DNA of 64,000 bases from Delphinus delphis (Eukaryota; Chordata; Mammalia; Artiodactyla; Delphinidae). Numbering within the stretch: the first letter of the stretch is position 1; each line of letters starts with the position of its first letter. The notes beneath the pieces are model-generated. The model saw only the letters and a program-made list of their open reading frames with translations, searched no databases and was not told the origin of the DNA. The stretch lies in the NCBI RefSeq assembly GCF_949987515.2, contig NC_082687.1:121253838-121317837 (forward strand), in the 5' to 3' direction. Both the position numbers and the translations under genes were made by a program. Of this stretch, positions 11,161-24,525 are shown piece after piece.

Positions 11161-11765
11161 TGAGATCCTGGACTTCTATCCTGAGCCTAGGCCAGCATCT
11201 GGTGCCATAATGGAGGGTTTTGGGAGGGAGTTGAGTCTGTTTTTAATGTGGGAGGTATGTTGGCATTTGTGGCCAGAGGGAGGACTGTGGCAGTTTTAAT
11301 ACATGGCTGCAAATTCATTGAGAGGAGGGGTCTCGTCCCCTCTCTTTGGATCTGGACAGACTTAAGACTGCTTTGAAAAACAGAGTGTGAAAGAAGTGAT
11401 GCTGTGAGACTTCCAAGGCTAGGTGTTGTAAGAACAGGCAGTTTTGGCTTTGTTGACTGCAACACTTGCTCTGGAACCCTGAACTGCCAAGCAAGAGGTG
11501 ACCACTCTGCAGCTGTCATCCTGGAGAGGCTTCTCCTAAGTGTTCTGGTTGACAGTTACTGCTGAGTTCAGCCTTCCAGCTGTCCCTGCCAAGATGCAAG
11601 ACATGGAAGTTAAGCAGACAAGCCCAGCTGCTATTTGGACACCAAAGAATTACCTACATCGATACACATGCAACAGAAGAATCACCCAGCTGAGCCTTGC
11701 CCAAATCACAGACCCACAAAATCGTGAGAAACAATAAAATGGTTGTTCCGAGGTACTTCCACAGA
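11160..11765 (+). mobile_element. Ancient LTR-like repeat, family not assigned
   Basis: It contains 'gtggcagttttaatacatgg', a 'gatctggacagacttaagac' region, 'agacttccaaggctaggtg', 'ggagaggcttctcctaagtg' and a 3' part 'atcgtgagaaacaataaaat' followed by 'ggttgtt'. I recognise this combination as a common mammalian repeat whose 3' end carries an AATAAA signal (11733-11738), in the style of MaLR or other LTRs. I cannot fix the subfamily. The short open frames inside it are not genes. Confidence 0.55.
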
Positions 11766-11982
11766 CTTTATTTCATTCAGGAAATAGGTATTGAGTAACT
11801 TCTACATGCCCAGCCCTGTGTTGGGTATAGCGGTAAAATCCAAAGATACAGACAGTCTTTGTCTTCCAGGAAACAAGCTTATTTGTGAGGCAATTGGTGA
11901 GAAGTTAAATAGCGAACAAGAAGTTAAATACCACTAGAAGAAATGCAATGTGCTAATGCGGGCTAAATGTGGGCCATGTTTT

Positions 11983-12190
11983 TTTTTTTTTTTTTTGCGG
12001 TACGCGGGCCTCTCACTGTTGTGGCCTCTCCCGTTGCGGAGCACAGGCCCCGGACGTGCAGGCCCAGCGGCCATGGCTCACGGGCCCAGCCGCTCCACGG
12101 CATGTGGGATCCTCCTGGACCGGGGCACGAACCCGTGTTCCCTGCATCAGCAGGCGGACTCTCAACCACTGAGCCACCAGGGAAGCCCCT
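11983..12190 (-). mobile_element. CHR-type SINE
   Basis: A T-run, 'gcggtacgcgggcctctcac', and a terminal 'gagccaccagggaagcccct' define a reverse CHR SINE. The flanking 13-bp direct repeat 'tgggccatgtttt' at 11970-11982 and 12191-12203 gives exact borders. Open frames on both strands are SINE artefacts. Confidence 0.95.
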
Positions 12191-12203
12191 TGGGCCATGT
12201 TTT

Positions 12204-13079
12204 AATGAGCTTAGAAGGGTGGGTTATACCAAGGGTCACTGAGTTTGATCTTATTATCTTTTAATTCTGTTATGCACGGGCAGAAAATCTATATTGGTTC
12301 TAATGAAAGTTATGAATGGAAAGGATCTTGGACCCTTGAATGCATATTCAACAAACACATATTTACTGGGAACGAGTGAGGAAGGTGTGAAAGTATATGA
12401 TGTGGTCATACAGCTTGCTGAGGGCCCCAGAATTTCCCACAGACTTGTTTTCACATGTTGCTGGAGTTTAGGCCCAGGGCCACAAGACTCCAGAGACATG
12501 CCTTTGACTCCTGTGCTACGCTGCCTGCTAAGAAAAATGAAGGTGGACTCCTAATGGATGCTTCACACGGGGACATGAAAATTGATAAACAGTTTCTTAG
12601 AATATAATGCCCATTACTACTCTAAGTATCAAAAAGTGATTTTAGCTGATTGAAGTAGAAAAGAAAATTCTTAAAAAGATACTGAACGGCTCACAGACTT
12701 CCAGAAAAATCCTAGGCTTGGAGGCCACGTATCCAGGAGCAATGCCCCAAATCATACTGTGGGCTGGACCCACTAAAGACACTTCTTTGCCGCTAACCAC
12801 ACCACTGGCCTCACTGACATGGGTCCTGTTATTTGAGCCCCTGCTCTGGCTGCCTCTGGGATGAGGATCCGGCCACACATCGTCCACGTGCATGCTGCAT
12901 GCTACCTACTTCCTCCCGACACAGCACCAGATGGTGATTCCAAGTCTGGGGCAGGTGATTCAATTGGCAGAGCCTATGCCATGATGTGCTAGTCGGGGAG
13001 ACTCAGAAAGCAAATACCTGGCACTTTTACCTTCTATGATAATCAGGGACATTAGATGCTGGGAGACCCAAGAATGACA
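12204..13079. other. Unique sequence
   Basis: No gene was recognised. A CACGTG E-box followed by a doubled GCATGCT lies at 12885-12903. Frames at 12254-12499 (minus) and 12642-12893 (minus) carry no motifs. Confidence 0.45.
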
Positions 13080-13640
13080 AATTCCACAGCTGCCCTTTTG
13101 GTTCCTTCATACTGCTCTCCTGTTTCTCTTCTGTTAAGCAGAATCTATCCATGCTTCAGCGTTCAGCTTTGATCCCATTTCCTCTATGAAATTTTCTCTG
13201 ATGCCTCTAGGTTTTGGTTTTATTCCTCTTCTGAACCCCTACATTAGTTACAGCCAGAATGAGTGGTGAAAACCTAAGATTTAAGAGTTGACTTCATATC
13301 ATTAGACCTGAACCTCATTGTCCCAATGAACTGTCGCAAGTAGAATAGTATTGGGTGGCCCTTTTGAATCGTTAGTAGAGAAATATCTAGTCTGTATGGA
13401 TAGCTTCCTCTCCTTCCACTCAGCGGACTCCCCTTGTTCTCTTTATCTTTGGTCTTTACCTAATAATCAACACTGTCTGGTGTTGTTGCTAATATTTTGT
13501 GTTATTTTCTTGTCTCCTTCACTAGGAGGAATTCCCACTGAAGGTAGCAACTATATCTAGTAGTTCTTCTGTGATGTCCATAATATGGAACAAATAGTAT
13601 ATGCTTAGTGATTGGTTGGGAATAAATATGCCTGAAAAAT
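13080..13640 (+). mobile_element. L2 LINE fragment
   Basis: It matches the L2 3' region in order: 'ttcagcgttcagctttgatc', 'ccatttcctctatgaaattt', 'tctctgatgcc', later 'tttgtgttattttcttgtct', and 'ctaggaggaattcccactga'. It is strongly diverged. Confidence 0.65.
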
Positions 13641-14374
13641 GCAGCATTTTGCGGCACTTGTGGGTCCTTTCACCCAGCAGGTATTCACTCGATGTTAGAA
13701 TACCTCATTTCCAGAAATAGTAATAAAACTTCCTCCCATTCCTGTAAAATTTTCCCTTCAAGCAAGGAATGACAATGGAATATTTTATTATAGGACTGAA
13801 GATCCTCTTAGGAACATTAAGTCCGTGGCCCTCAAAGTAAAGAATAGCCTATACGTATCTATGCACAAAAGTTGACTGCATAATCCTTTAATATACTTTT
13901 CAACAGACTGATTTCAATGCGAGTGAGGAGGAAGTTTTCAATACTGAGTGGTTTACCCATCAGGCTTGTCTTGGTAGAGGTATATACCTATTCTAAGAAT
14001 TGATTTCTATGGTAGAAATTATTTGAAAAACGAATACCTAATTGCTCAGAAAAATGTGCATAATGTATATTTTCTATTATGACTTTCTTTCAAAGAAAAA
14101 AAGTCCTTAAATGATAAATCATTTTTTTAGTGATTTGGGGGATGTCCATAACCCTTAGATAAAATCTCCCTGTGTGCTGCAGTTAAATAATTTCCAATCA
14201 GACTTATTAATTTAGATTGGCCACTACCAACTTTTCTATTACAATATTGTAAGCGTCTTGTTGACTCACCTGAGGAGGTGAAGGTACAAAGCTGCATCTT
14301 TTGTAGGTTTAAATCTCATAAGCCGTTTTCAAAAGAACTGTTTTTTCCATATGAGATTTCAATTTATTTAAAAA
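13641..14374. other. Unique AT-rich sequence
   Basis: No element or gene was recognised. Confidence 0.5.
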
Positions 14375-14379
14375 TATTT

Positions 14380-15335
14380 ATTAAACAGTTTGAGGGAAAA
14401 TATTTGCAATTCACATATCTGATAAAAGACTAATATCCAGACTATAAAAAGAATTCTCAAAACCCAATAATAAGAAAACAAACAACCCTCCAAAAATGAA
14501 CAGTATTTCAATAGACATTTCACCAAAGATGTATGGCTATCACATACACACATGAGAAGATGTTCAACATTATTAGTCTCTAGGGGAATGCAAATTTAAA
14601 CCACAATGAGATGCCACCACACACCTGTTAAGATGGTGAAAAGAGAAAGAAAGAGACAATATCAAGTGTTGGTGAGGATGTGGAGAAACTAGAATTCATA
14701 TATAGCTGTTGAGATTGTGAAATGAAATAGTCACTTTGACAAATAGCCAGGCCGTTTCTTATAAAGTAAAACAGACGCTGCCCATACGACCCAGCAATCC
14801 TATTTCTAATTATTTATCCAGATGATATAAAATAAAAACTATCTTCACACAAAAACCGTGATGTGCATGCTTGTAGCTGCTGTATTTACATACAACGGCC
14901 CCAAACTAGAAGCAACCCAATGTCCCTCAGCTGGTGAATGGGTAAAAACACTGTGGTATATTCATCAATGGAATACTCTTCAGCAATCGAGAGGAATGAA
15001 CGGCCACAGTAATAACGTGGAAGAATCTCAGACGCGTTATGCTAAGTGAGAGAAGCCATACTCAAAAGGCTGCAACTGTGTTGTTTCATTTGTGGGCCTG
15101 CAGAAACCGTACAGAAACAGAAAAGTGGTTTCCAGGGGCTGGGAATGAGGGGAGGAGTTGACTACATGGGGAACAGGAACGTTTTGGGGGCAATGGAGTT
15201 TCTCTATACCTTGATTGTGGTGGTTACATGACTGTATGCATTTACCAAAACTGCATGATAGAACCATATACTAAAAAGGGTGAAGTTTACATAGGTCAGT
15301 TGTACCTAAATTCAAAACTAAAAAATTATTTAGGT
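14380..15335 (+). mobile_element. Old L1, ORF2 end and 3' UTR
   Basis: L1 ORF2 C-terminal landmarks appear in order: 'gataaaagactaatatccag', 'caatagacatttcaccaaag', 'atgagatgccaccacacacc', 'ggtgaggatgtggagaaact', 'ccagcaatcctatttctaat', 'aactagaagcaacccaatgt', 'tatattcatcaatggaatac', then a 3' UTR with 'gtggtttccaggggctggga' and 'ttgattgtggtggttacatg'. Stops and indels break ORF2 throughout. It is an older L1M-type copy than the one at 4669-5191. Confidence 0.93.
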
Positions 15336-17879
15336 TCATCCTAGGACTGAGATAACTGCTAAACACCGAGAATGAAGAGATCAGTAAGATCAGTCTGGCT
15401 GAAGGAGATTGGATGGACACAGTTAAATACAAGTTAGAGCAGGATTTTTTAAGTAGAGGTGTAAGAGTGCTCGGGTAGCACACAGAAGATTGCAATAAAC
15501 TCTAATAGTGTCTGTGTGTGTGCTCGTCTTTGAGGATGGGAGCTTGTAAGCGGGGAGGGCCTTGCAGAGGAAGCTACATGTGATGGATGGGGAAAAAAAG
15601 TTCCCCAGGAAGATGGGTTGAATGAGGGAGAGGGAGTAGGTCAAGTACATCCAAATCACAGTGACTGATGGAAACAGAGTAAATGAGGAGTGATCCAAAA
15701 AATATAGGGAAAGGCAAGTGTGAGTTTTTAATAAAGAAACCAGTTCCATTTTGTTTATCCAAAGGAGAAGAAAAACAAATATTATTGGAAACATGCAAGC
15801 TGTGTTTTCTCTTAGCTGCAGCTGCTAACCATACAGGCTTCCTGGCAGAGAGCAGGTTATCCATCCTGTGACTATGTGGACACACCCTACGTTAGCCCCC
15901 AGGCAAAGAGATAATAATAGTATGCACGCGGGCAGCCAGCGCTCTGGAAGGGTTTATGAGGAGGAAGTCCGCAATTACATATTTCTGGGTAAACATTAAC
16001 CAAGATTGAAACCCAGATTTGAAGAAAAATAACAGGCTGGAATCTTCAGACATATTCTGTAGCTGTTCTGTGGATTGAAAACAGTAGTCAGACGCTGCTG
16101 ACGCTTAAAGCTAAGGTGAAATATTGAGAAGACAGTACGTACGACGTGGTAAGAAACCTTGATCACACCTGCCCGCGGCACGTGCTCTAGAACACATCTG
16201 AATGGTGAGAAACTATTTACATTCATTACAACAATGCCAAGGCCACAACACAGGATCTATTGTTCACCTCAGAGCGATGACCGAATCTATTTATCCGTGT
16301 GGTTTAAGAGCCCACCGCTGTGCACCGAGAGGCCTCCTCTTGGCAACATTGCTAAGAGCATCTCAATCACTGTTACTACCATCTGAACAATTTTGGTTCC
16401 ACGCTGTGGTTTTGTAATTTCCATTTTTAAAACTTCTTTGGCTGAGCCATGATGTGCCCAGTCTAGGTTGGGCATCCTTAAAATGAAACTGTTAAGCTAA
16501 AATTAGCTTGACATCAAGATGGCGCGTGTTCATTTTCCTTATATTTATAGTTGACCACAGTCATTATACAGAAGGCATCTAGTCTTTACCGTGCACTCTA
16601 GAGAACAGGAGGGGCCGTGACAGTAACCAGAAAAAGAACTGAAAGTTTTTTCCAAAGGCAGATGGTGGTAACTACTGCCTGAACGGGTGTCTGCATCTTA
16701 GTGAGGTCAGCCGTGTGGGGAGGACTTTTCATTACACAGCTGTTTACTCTTCACTTATTTTGCAGTTAATCAAGAGTGATGGGACCTTTTCTAAAAGTTT
16801 TGCTTGGGGGCCCAGAATTTAACTTACGTCACCGCAGAGGAAGCGTTATGTAACAACACTTCCTCTTAGACTTTCTTCACCAAGTAACTTGCCTACTGCC
16901 CCATCCAAGAGGCGAAGATAAATTAAACTAATGTGATGTAGAGAAAAGAGTTTTTGACTAAAGACAGGAGATCCGAATTTTAGTTCACTTTCCATGTCTA
17001 GCTAGTTGTGTGGTTTGGGCCTTAATTTCATCAGACAAATTCAGAGGGTTGGACGAAGATTCTTCCGGTTCAAAATTCTGATATTTTCCAACTCTTCTGA
17101 GAGAAGGACGAGAGTTTTTTGAATGTCAAATGGAACAACTGCAGAGGAAAGAAGAAAACCTTCTATTCACCCCATAAAATCAATATTTAGATTTTTCTTG
17201 AATTCCAGAATATCATGTGGAAAGTTACTACACCTCAGGGATAAGATTTCTTGCGAGAGAATGTACATTATCCTTGGCTTTGTGTTGCATTTGACTTTGA
17301 TATTCTAAGCAATATATTTTTGTTTGTTTTGTGTTATTCTGGTTCTGCTATCAGCTATCATTCATTTGACTGGGACAGGTTAGTTAAGGCAGAAGTGCAA
17401 GCCTTTCTGATCATAGGCTGAACTGTATATCATATTTCATCCTGGATTTTACTAGTTCAGTTTTCAAAGCAACAGCCTTTAGGTATGTCACAGAGGGATG
17501 CTTAATGGGTTATGTCAAGCATCCCATCTAAAATGAGAATAAAAGTTTACTTACAATCCCTGCTGTTTACTTCTAATGCATTTTAAGAACCTTTTTAGCA
17601 TTGCCTTTCCCTCAATATTCATTACATTGTGGTTACTAAGGAAGAAAAATCTATGGCGCCCTATGTCCTGTTCTTCTGTGACTAACCCCAGATAGGGAGG
17701 GGAGGCAAACAAGGAGATCAGGGCCTTGGACACAGGGGGAGGTTGAAGGTGAGACTGACGGACTTACAAGACACCAAATTCTAAAGAACACTTTTATGTT
17801 GTGACTTGTCGTACATGAAAACACTTTGTGACAATTACCACTTATTTAATGACTCCTAAGGGATCTTTTAGGTTGAGAG
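15336..17879. other. Unique sequence, nothing recognised as a gene
   Basis: This 2.5-kb stretch contains a MIR-like trace near 16940-17050, a YY1-type AAGATGGCG at 16516-16524, and a GTACGTAC palindrome at 16135-16142. Frames such as 15423-15794 (minus, 123 codons) and 15574-15885 (minus) show no domain. Confidence 0.45.
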
Positions 17880-18115
17880 TTTTAGGACTTTTTCTGCTAA
17901 AGGGCCAGATAGTAAGTATGTTGTTATGCCTTGTGGGTCATGAGATTTCTGTCCCAACTACTCAGCTCTGCCTTTGTAGCATGAAAGCAGCCATAAATGA
18001 TATATGAGTGAATAGGTGTGCTGTGTTCCAATAAAATTTTATTTAGAAAAATAGGCCATGGGCTAGATTTGGAGCCATAGTTTCCTGAACCCTGATCTAA
18101 ATTACTGGGATCACC
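17880..18115 (+). mobile_element. hAT-type non-autonomous DNA transposon fossil
   Basis: It contains 'gctaaagggccagatagtaa', 'gtcccaactactcagctctg', 'tgaaagcagccataaatgat', 'gtgttccaataaaattttat' and 'ggagccatagtttcctgaac'. I recognise this as an abundant mammalian hAT-Charlie-like MER element. The terminal inverted repeats are decayed and I do not assign a name. Confidence 0.75.
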
Positions 18116-20274
18116 CACATCGTTATCAATAACAAACATCTTGCACCTCTATTATGCAATTTATGGTAGAGTTAGTGTTGAAGTTGAGAAGGAAGGCTGA
18201 GCACCTGTGGCCCACAACTCGGTATCAACTCACCCATCAGAAAAAGACCAGTTTTTAAAGGAGAAAACTGATAATGTATAGTAATGAAGATCAAAACAGA
18301 TTCTCTTTTGATTCTGCAGGTGTACCTTTAGCTGTACCTAAAGTTTTTAAAGTATCTGCAGGAATTGATACCTTTTCAATTATTATGTACCTTTCCCTTT
18401 TGTATTACTCTATATCCCGCCCAAATTATGAAATTAAAATCAAACTCCTGAGTACTTCTGAGTATTCAAGCTCTCTTTTGGAGACATCCAGCTGGTCCTA
18501 CAGCATGTTTTAAAATTTTTGAGATGTCAGGTGACAAACATTCTAAGCTAGGCCACGACTCTTTCTTATGGTTGATGTTGAAATGAGCAAATGTTTGTAA
18601 AAACAAGGGTATGTATATTAACTTTTTTCTCTAGCATCACGGGATTGACCCAACCCAAGATAAGGTAAGATTAATTTTATTGGATCCATTTTTCCTGTTT
18701 CTACTTTCAAGCCTGAACATTCAGTTTTCCTGGTGATCACAGATGAAATTAAACTCTCATTGTTTCAGGCCATTCAGGAGATGGGTGGACCTGTAGTCCT
18801 AGTATAACTGCTTATTTTTATCTTTGTTTTTGACTCCAGTTGTCCTTCATAATAGAAGTCTAAACAAAACTGTGGTTCATGGATGTGATTATTTTCAACA
18901 CTCTGGCTGCTAGTGAGGCTCTAATTTTAGGAGCGATAGACCTACACATAGGGTAAGATTCTAGGGGTGGTGAAAGAACCTATTGTGCAACATTATCTTT
19001 TTTCTTTAGTGTTTGAAAACTCACATTTTTTTTTCCTTCGGACATATTCAAATACATGTATTTTATGTGGTAGAGGGGTATTATTGGCCATTAATGTTTC
19101 ATCACAAACTTGCTTATATCACGGTGTAGAGAGAGTCCTAAGCCCCAGACAGATACTTCTAAAAAGAAGGAGAGTGGTGATTTGTTCTCTCTTTTACTAT
19201 ATCATTTTCTCACTCCAGTTCAGTAACACTGAAAATACAACCCTTTTCTGGAATCTGCAACAAATTCAATGTATAATCTCTGGAACATGCTGATCAATTA
19301 AAAAATAGAGAAATAATAAACTGCTTCATTTTCTCAAATTTTGTTTTTAGTCCGTGTAGTCTTGATGCCGAAGAAACTTCAGTAATGAGAACAGCTGACT
19401 TCATCTGCACTCATTGGATAAAAGTTCTTTTCTGGTGGCCGATCAGAACATATCAAAAAGTAGAAATGATTGGAAAGGTTATATGAATTTTATTTCACCT
19501 TTTGATGTACCTCATTTAAAGATAAAACAATTTTACAGTAAGAGACTCTGTCAGTAGTGTTGAGGTCTGATTCACTTTTTTCCCCCTCAATTCTTAAGCT
19601 TTTCTGTGCTGAGGAAATTGGTGTGACAGCCGAGAGGAAGAAATTGAGATTGTTGTACTGGCAAACCTCGGGACATGTGTAAATTGATAAGTTCTCAAGG
19701 GAGAATCGCTCTATGAAGAGTCTTTGCCAGACCACATTAGCTTTCCCCAGAAGTCAAGAGAACGGCCCCTGGCTAACACTGAAAATGGTCAACCAGGAAA
19801 AAGGATGTTTCTTCAAAGAGAAAGAGCCCAAGAATTGGCTTCATGCCAGTTCTGTGGAAAAGGGTGCATTACGGATTCTGGGTGAGAGACTCTAGGAGTC
19901 TCACCAAGTTTGTAGGAAATATTACGTCTTTTTAATTTCAGAAAATTCTTTAGAACAAAATGATACGGATAAAGATTCTCAAGGAAGGAGATTCAGAGAT
20001 GATTTTCTGTTGTCAAAGAGGGCTCTCCCTGGAGCAAGGAAGAAAACTTGTCATGTTCAATACACTGTGAACATTATTAGGAATCGTAATGCAGGCATAG
20101 CAAAGGGGTTTCATGGAAACTGTTGAGGATTCTGGGAATGTTTGGCCTCAGCAGAAAAGAGCAACTTGATGAATTAGTAATGTCTGCTGTAGGTGCGTGA
20201 GGGGGAAGTAATTGTGCACACAGTAAGTTTGCTTGAGGCACAATCTTGTGGCAAGTGTTTTGATCTTGCAGAAG
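18116..20274. other. Unique sequence
   Basis: No gene or named element was recognised. Open frames at 18967-19293 (plus) and 19490-19735 (minus) carry no motif. Confidence 0.45.
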
Positions 20275-20790
20275 ATCCTTTCCTCCACCCTTTTAAGTTT
20301 AGTGAATGGGGCCTGTGAATTAAACTGACAGAAGACAGGTTAACAGGAGAAAAGGTCTATTTTGCATGCACATGGGAGCTTCACAGAAAAGAAGTGAAAA
20401 CCCATAGAAGTGGTTAGGCTTGGGAGATTAAACATCATTTAACAAAGGGCAGTAAATTGTGGAAAGTAATGACAAAGGAAAAGGGATTTGGGCTTCTAGG
20501 GGGCGGTAAATTGTAAGAAGGTAAATATATGGGGGAAACTAATGGAAGATAAGAGTTATTTTAATAAGGCTTGTTATGCAGACTCAAGGGTGCCATCTTC
20601 AGTGACTGAGAAATTCTCCTCTTCCTGGCACGGGAGAGGGGAAGGAGGACAACTTCGCAAAGACAAATTGATGCTCTGCTGTTAGGAAATAAGGGGGAGG
20701 GCAGAGAGGTTCCTCCTTGTCTGTTGTTTCTTAATTGTGTTCAGCACAAAATAATCCTTATGCCAAAGTGGGCTGTTTTGGGGTGGCATA
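20275..20790 (-). mobile_element. LTR-like block, family not assigned
   Basis: 'gcctgtgaattaaactgaca', 'acaggttaacaggagaaaag', 'tctattttgcatgcacatgg', and a G/A-rich interior ending near 'gccaaagtgggctgttttgg' match the reverse of a known mammalian LTR type by memory. A short repeated motif 'ggcagtaaattg' / 'ggcggtaaattg' occurs inside. The subfamily is unknown. Confidence 0.5.
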
Positions 20791-20814
20791 TTCTGATCCT
20801 CTTTATCTGAAATA

Positions 20815-20920
20815 AAGATGATGTTACCTTAAGAGCTATTGTGAGAATGGAATGAGATGGTGTCTCTGAAAGCACTTTGAGAACTGTAAAGCATTCTACA
20901 AGTGTAAGGGTTTATTCCCA
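20815..20920 (+). mobile_element. MIR fragment, forward 3' half
   Basis: 'gagctattgtgagaatggaa' and 'gaaagcactttgagaactgt', followed by 'aaagcattctacaag', match the 3' half of MIR. Confidence 0.7.
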
Positions 20921-21640
20921 TATTTTAGGTTGCATTTTCCCCTTCAAATTGAAATCTCAGTTTCATATAAATTCACGATGAAATTGACCCAGTTGAAGGA
21001 AATGGAATGGAGATGAGAAAAAAAAACCTTTATATATCTTTCCAAAAATGCACCAATTCTTGTACTGTCAATAAACAGCCGAGGAAGATGGGAATGGAAC
21101 TAATTATGTGCAAACATCCCTTGACTCCTTTACTTCCCATCTGAATTTAATTCTAAAAAAAGAGACCCTGATGGATTCCTGCTTTCAGGTATAATTACCT
21201 CAAAATTGACTGACATTTAAAGCACACACGACACTTTTTAGCTTTAATTAGAGTAAATTGGTGGAATTTATTTGACCGGTAGTTTTGGGGATGGTTGGAG
21301 GCTGAGAATATACTTAGCATATCATTTCCTGCTGATGCTAAGATTTAGCCCCATCAGAGAATTCTATATTTAGGATAAAATCACTTAAGAAATGTAACCT
21401 AATCATTGTTATGACCATGAAGTAATCAGTCCAGTCAGGGAGAGATGCTCTGAGAAAAAAAAATTGCCGCTGACAACAGCAGAAACCAAAAATCCACAAA
21501 AGTTTTATTTAAACAACCTTGAAGTTTTTCTTGATTTAATAATGTAAAAATTCTTTTGCCTTGCTATGACATTTTTTGACATTGATAATAGGAACACCAA
21601 AAAGAAATGCAGTATATGAGAAGTGTCTTAGACCAACTCC
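20921..21640. other. Unique AT-rich sequence
   Basis: No gene or identified element. Confidence 0.5.
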
Positions 21641-22690
21641 AAAAGTATGAATAAATACATATTCGTTCGTCTGAGTGTCTCTTATGATTGTTTCAAATTT
21701 CTCCATATTTGTGGCTATTTCTTCTTCTTTCTAATTTTGTTAACTTTCTTTTTTTCTGGGTTAGGCCAGCTAATGGTTTGTTATTTCAAGGAATCAGTTA
21801 TTTGATTTGATAAATATTTTTGATAAATATTTGATTTATTTATCACTAGTACTCTTATTTTTTAGTATTGTAAAATTAACCAATTTAATTTCCCTAATTC
21901 ACTTTTTTCATCCTTTTTACACTTCCTTAATTTTATTTTGTTGTTCTTTTTCTAGTGTATTGACTTGAACGCTCAATTTATTTTCATTCTTTCTTATTTA
22001 ACAATGTGTTTATGACTGTGGTTTAAACCCTAAGAGTTTTAGGTTGTTACATATGTTTTAGTATGTAATGTATTTCATTATTATTTTGTAGATATTTCGA
22101 AATTTTAGTTTTGTTTTTTTCTTTGACCCAAGTGTTGATTCAAAGTAAATTTCTTAATTTCTATGAGATCTAATTTTTTTCTCCTTCCTGTCCTTCTTTT
22201 CTTTTTCTCCTTTTCCTCCTCTTTATTTATAGTTTAATATCACTGGAGGTCACAGTCAGATTATGTATTCTGTGCTATTTCTATTTCTTTTTGGTTTGAT
22301 TTATGGTCAGAATTTTATAAATGTCCCATAAATTCTTGTAAAGCAGATGTATTTTTTAAAAATTAGGATAGTAATTTCTATATATCTATTATGTTCATGT
22401 TCATCAGTTATCTAATTGACATCCAACATGCTTAATTATTTTTTCTCTAATTGAGTTTCCGTGGACTAAAATTGTGATTTAAAGTCCCCTAATCTTATAT
22501 TTTGGTCTATTTTTCTTTGCATTTCTCATGGTCTCTATATGAATTTAAAATAACTATTTTGTGCATCTAAACTATACTCTCATTGTCGATTGTATTCTTT
22601 ATCATAAAGTTTTCTTTGTTTTGCTTAACATGTTTGATTGAATTTAGTCTTACCTAGTACTGATACTGTGACCAACATTTATGATTGTAT
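21640..22690 (-). mobile_element. Old antisense L1 ORF2 fragment
   Basis: This T-rich block matches the reverse complement of L1 ORF2 in sequential but diverged landmarks: 'ggccagctaatggtttgtta', 'caaggaatcagtt', 'tttgacccaagtgttgattc', 'gtcccataaattcttgtaaa', 'ttaaagtcccctaatcttat'. Stops are everywhere. It includes a local direct repeat of 'ttgataaatatt' at about 21807-21840. Confidence 0.6.
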
Positions 22691-23610
22691 TACAAATGCA
22701 ATAATTATAAATTAGATGAGCAAAGAAAACCATAGCTCCTTTATTTTCCACACCTGAGCTAATTTTCTTCATAGGCCATTTACCCTGCTAGAAAGGAAGG
22801 AAACCAGAACTTTGTTAATTAATGGTATCCCAGGCCCCTTGCTTACTCATGCTCTTTTGGGTAAATGCGCAGGTTTTTCGGATGCCCCTCGCCTCTCCCT
22901 GCATGTCCTCAAGGCGGCATCTTGGTGTAAGAGGCTGTTTTATGGAACCTGGCAGGATCCGTCACCATTCTCCGGATCCTTATTGGTCTGTGTTGCAAGG
23001 GTCTGATGAGGTAGGACTGGTGTTCTCTGGGCTTTTGGGGGTGCTGGCATTGGGGTGAGAAGTTTTCATATTCCGTGGCCTCTACTTTTTCTGATGCTCC
23101 ATCTCTGTTGCTCCACTGGCCTGTCTAGCTCTTCTGGGTCCCCTACTAGGGGACATAGGAACATCTTGGTCCTTGCGAGCTATATGCAGACTTCGAGGAA
23201 ACACCACCATCCTAGGCTGCTGGGCCCAGCCCCGCCCACCATCCCCCGCTCAATCAGTCATGTTGCCAATTTTCTCATGTCATGTTGACATGGCACTAGG
23301 CAGTGAGGGGCGTGTTCCTAGAGGCCTGCAGCTTTCTGTAGGTCATGGCGGGGGAAGAGGGCTGCTAGCCCTGGTGTTTACAGCTTTCCTCGTACTTATT
23401 AGAATGCTTTTATAGCCTTATCCCTTTTTAATGTCCATTTTAGAAATTTTGACTCTCTGAGTTGCTTTGTGCTTTAAGTCAGAGATAAATCTAAAGCAGA
23501 GTTTTAAAGAAAAGTACCATGTAACCTGAACATCTTTTTCCTTTAATAAGTATATTTACCTCAATGACCTGTGTTGCTGAACCATTAGCACATCCTGTTG
23601 ATTTTATCTT
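22691..23610. other. Unique, relatively GC-rich block
   Basis: No gene was recognised. Frames at 22812-23006, 22822-23058 and 23055-23288 (plus) overlap in different phases, and none looks like a known protein. A CATGTCA-TGT-TGACATG inverted repeat lies at 23276-23292. Confidence 0.4.
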
Positions 23611-23619
23611 CCAAACCTA

Positions 23620-24260
23620 TCCCAACACCATCTAGGCTGTCTCCACCATTACCATCCTAATATAAGCTACCTTCTTTTTTGTTTGTTTTGTTTGGGTCTG
23701 AAGCAAGAGCCTCCAAATTTATCTTCCTGATTCTAATCTACAGAGCAGCCAGAGTGATTATTTAAAAATATGAATGAGATCATGTGAGTCTGCAAGACTC
23801 AACAAAGACATCTCTTTACACTTGAAATAAAATTCCGATTCTCTCCCTGATTCTACACGGGCTCTGTTCTCTAGCCAACACCTACCTCTGCAGCATCATC
23901 TCCTGCCCCTTTCCTCCTCGCTGATCACACTCCAGCCAAACCACACTGACATTCTTCTGCTCTGGAACTAGACAAGCTCCTTCCTGCCTATGGCTCTGGG
24001 GCTAGTTTTCCCCATCTGTGGAATGCTCTTTCTCCAAGACTTCTTAAGGCTGGCTCCTCCCTGGTCTTGCTTTCAGTTGTCACGTCGTTAGAGTGTCTTC
24101 TGACCATCCAATCTAAGTAGTCTTCCAAAGATATTTTATCACACACCCCTTTTTATGTTCTTTACCGTACATTTACTACCTGATTACTCTTTTGATATAT
24201 TTCTTTATTGGTCTCAAGCAGTGAGATGTAAGCTGCATGAGAGTAGGAATATGTCTGTCA
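23620..24260 (+). mobile_element. L2 LINE, 3' region
   Basis: L2 landmarks are clear and in order: 'agagcagccagagtgattat', 'atgagatcatgtgagtctgc', 'acctacctctgcagcatcat', 'cactccagccaaaccacact', 'gtggaatgctctttctccaa', 'agtgtcttctgaccatccaa', 'gagatgtaagctgcatgaga'. This is one of the best preserved L2 copies here. Confidence 0.92.
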
Positions 24261-24289
24261 GTTATCACTAGTAATAATACTAATAATAT

Positions 24290-24525
24290 CAGCAAAATAA
24301 TATGGCATCTATTATGATCCTTCAGTCTAGTCCTGTTCTGAGCCCTTTCCGAATATTAGGTCTTTAATCATCCTTATAATCTCATGAGGTACTCTTGTTA
24401 TCCTCTCTTTATAGTTGAAAGCACTGAGACACAGAGAATTTCAGTGACTTATCCAAGGTCACATGGCTATTAAATGATAAAGTTGGGATTTGAACCTCGG
24501 CAAAGACTCTGCACTGCTATGCAGT
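24290..24525 (-). mobile_element. MIR SINE, reverse
   Basis: It shows reverse MIR: 'aatcatccttataatctcat', 'tttatagttgaaagcactga', 'ttatccaaggtcacatggct' and 'gttgggatttgaacctcgg'. Confidence 0.85.

Noticed and set aside
16516..16524. YY1-type AAGATGGCG as a promoter element
   Set aside because: A single short motif without a CpG island or any transcript evidence.
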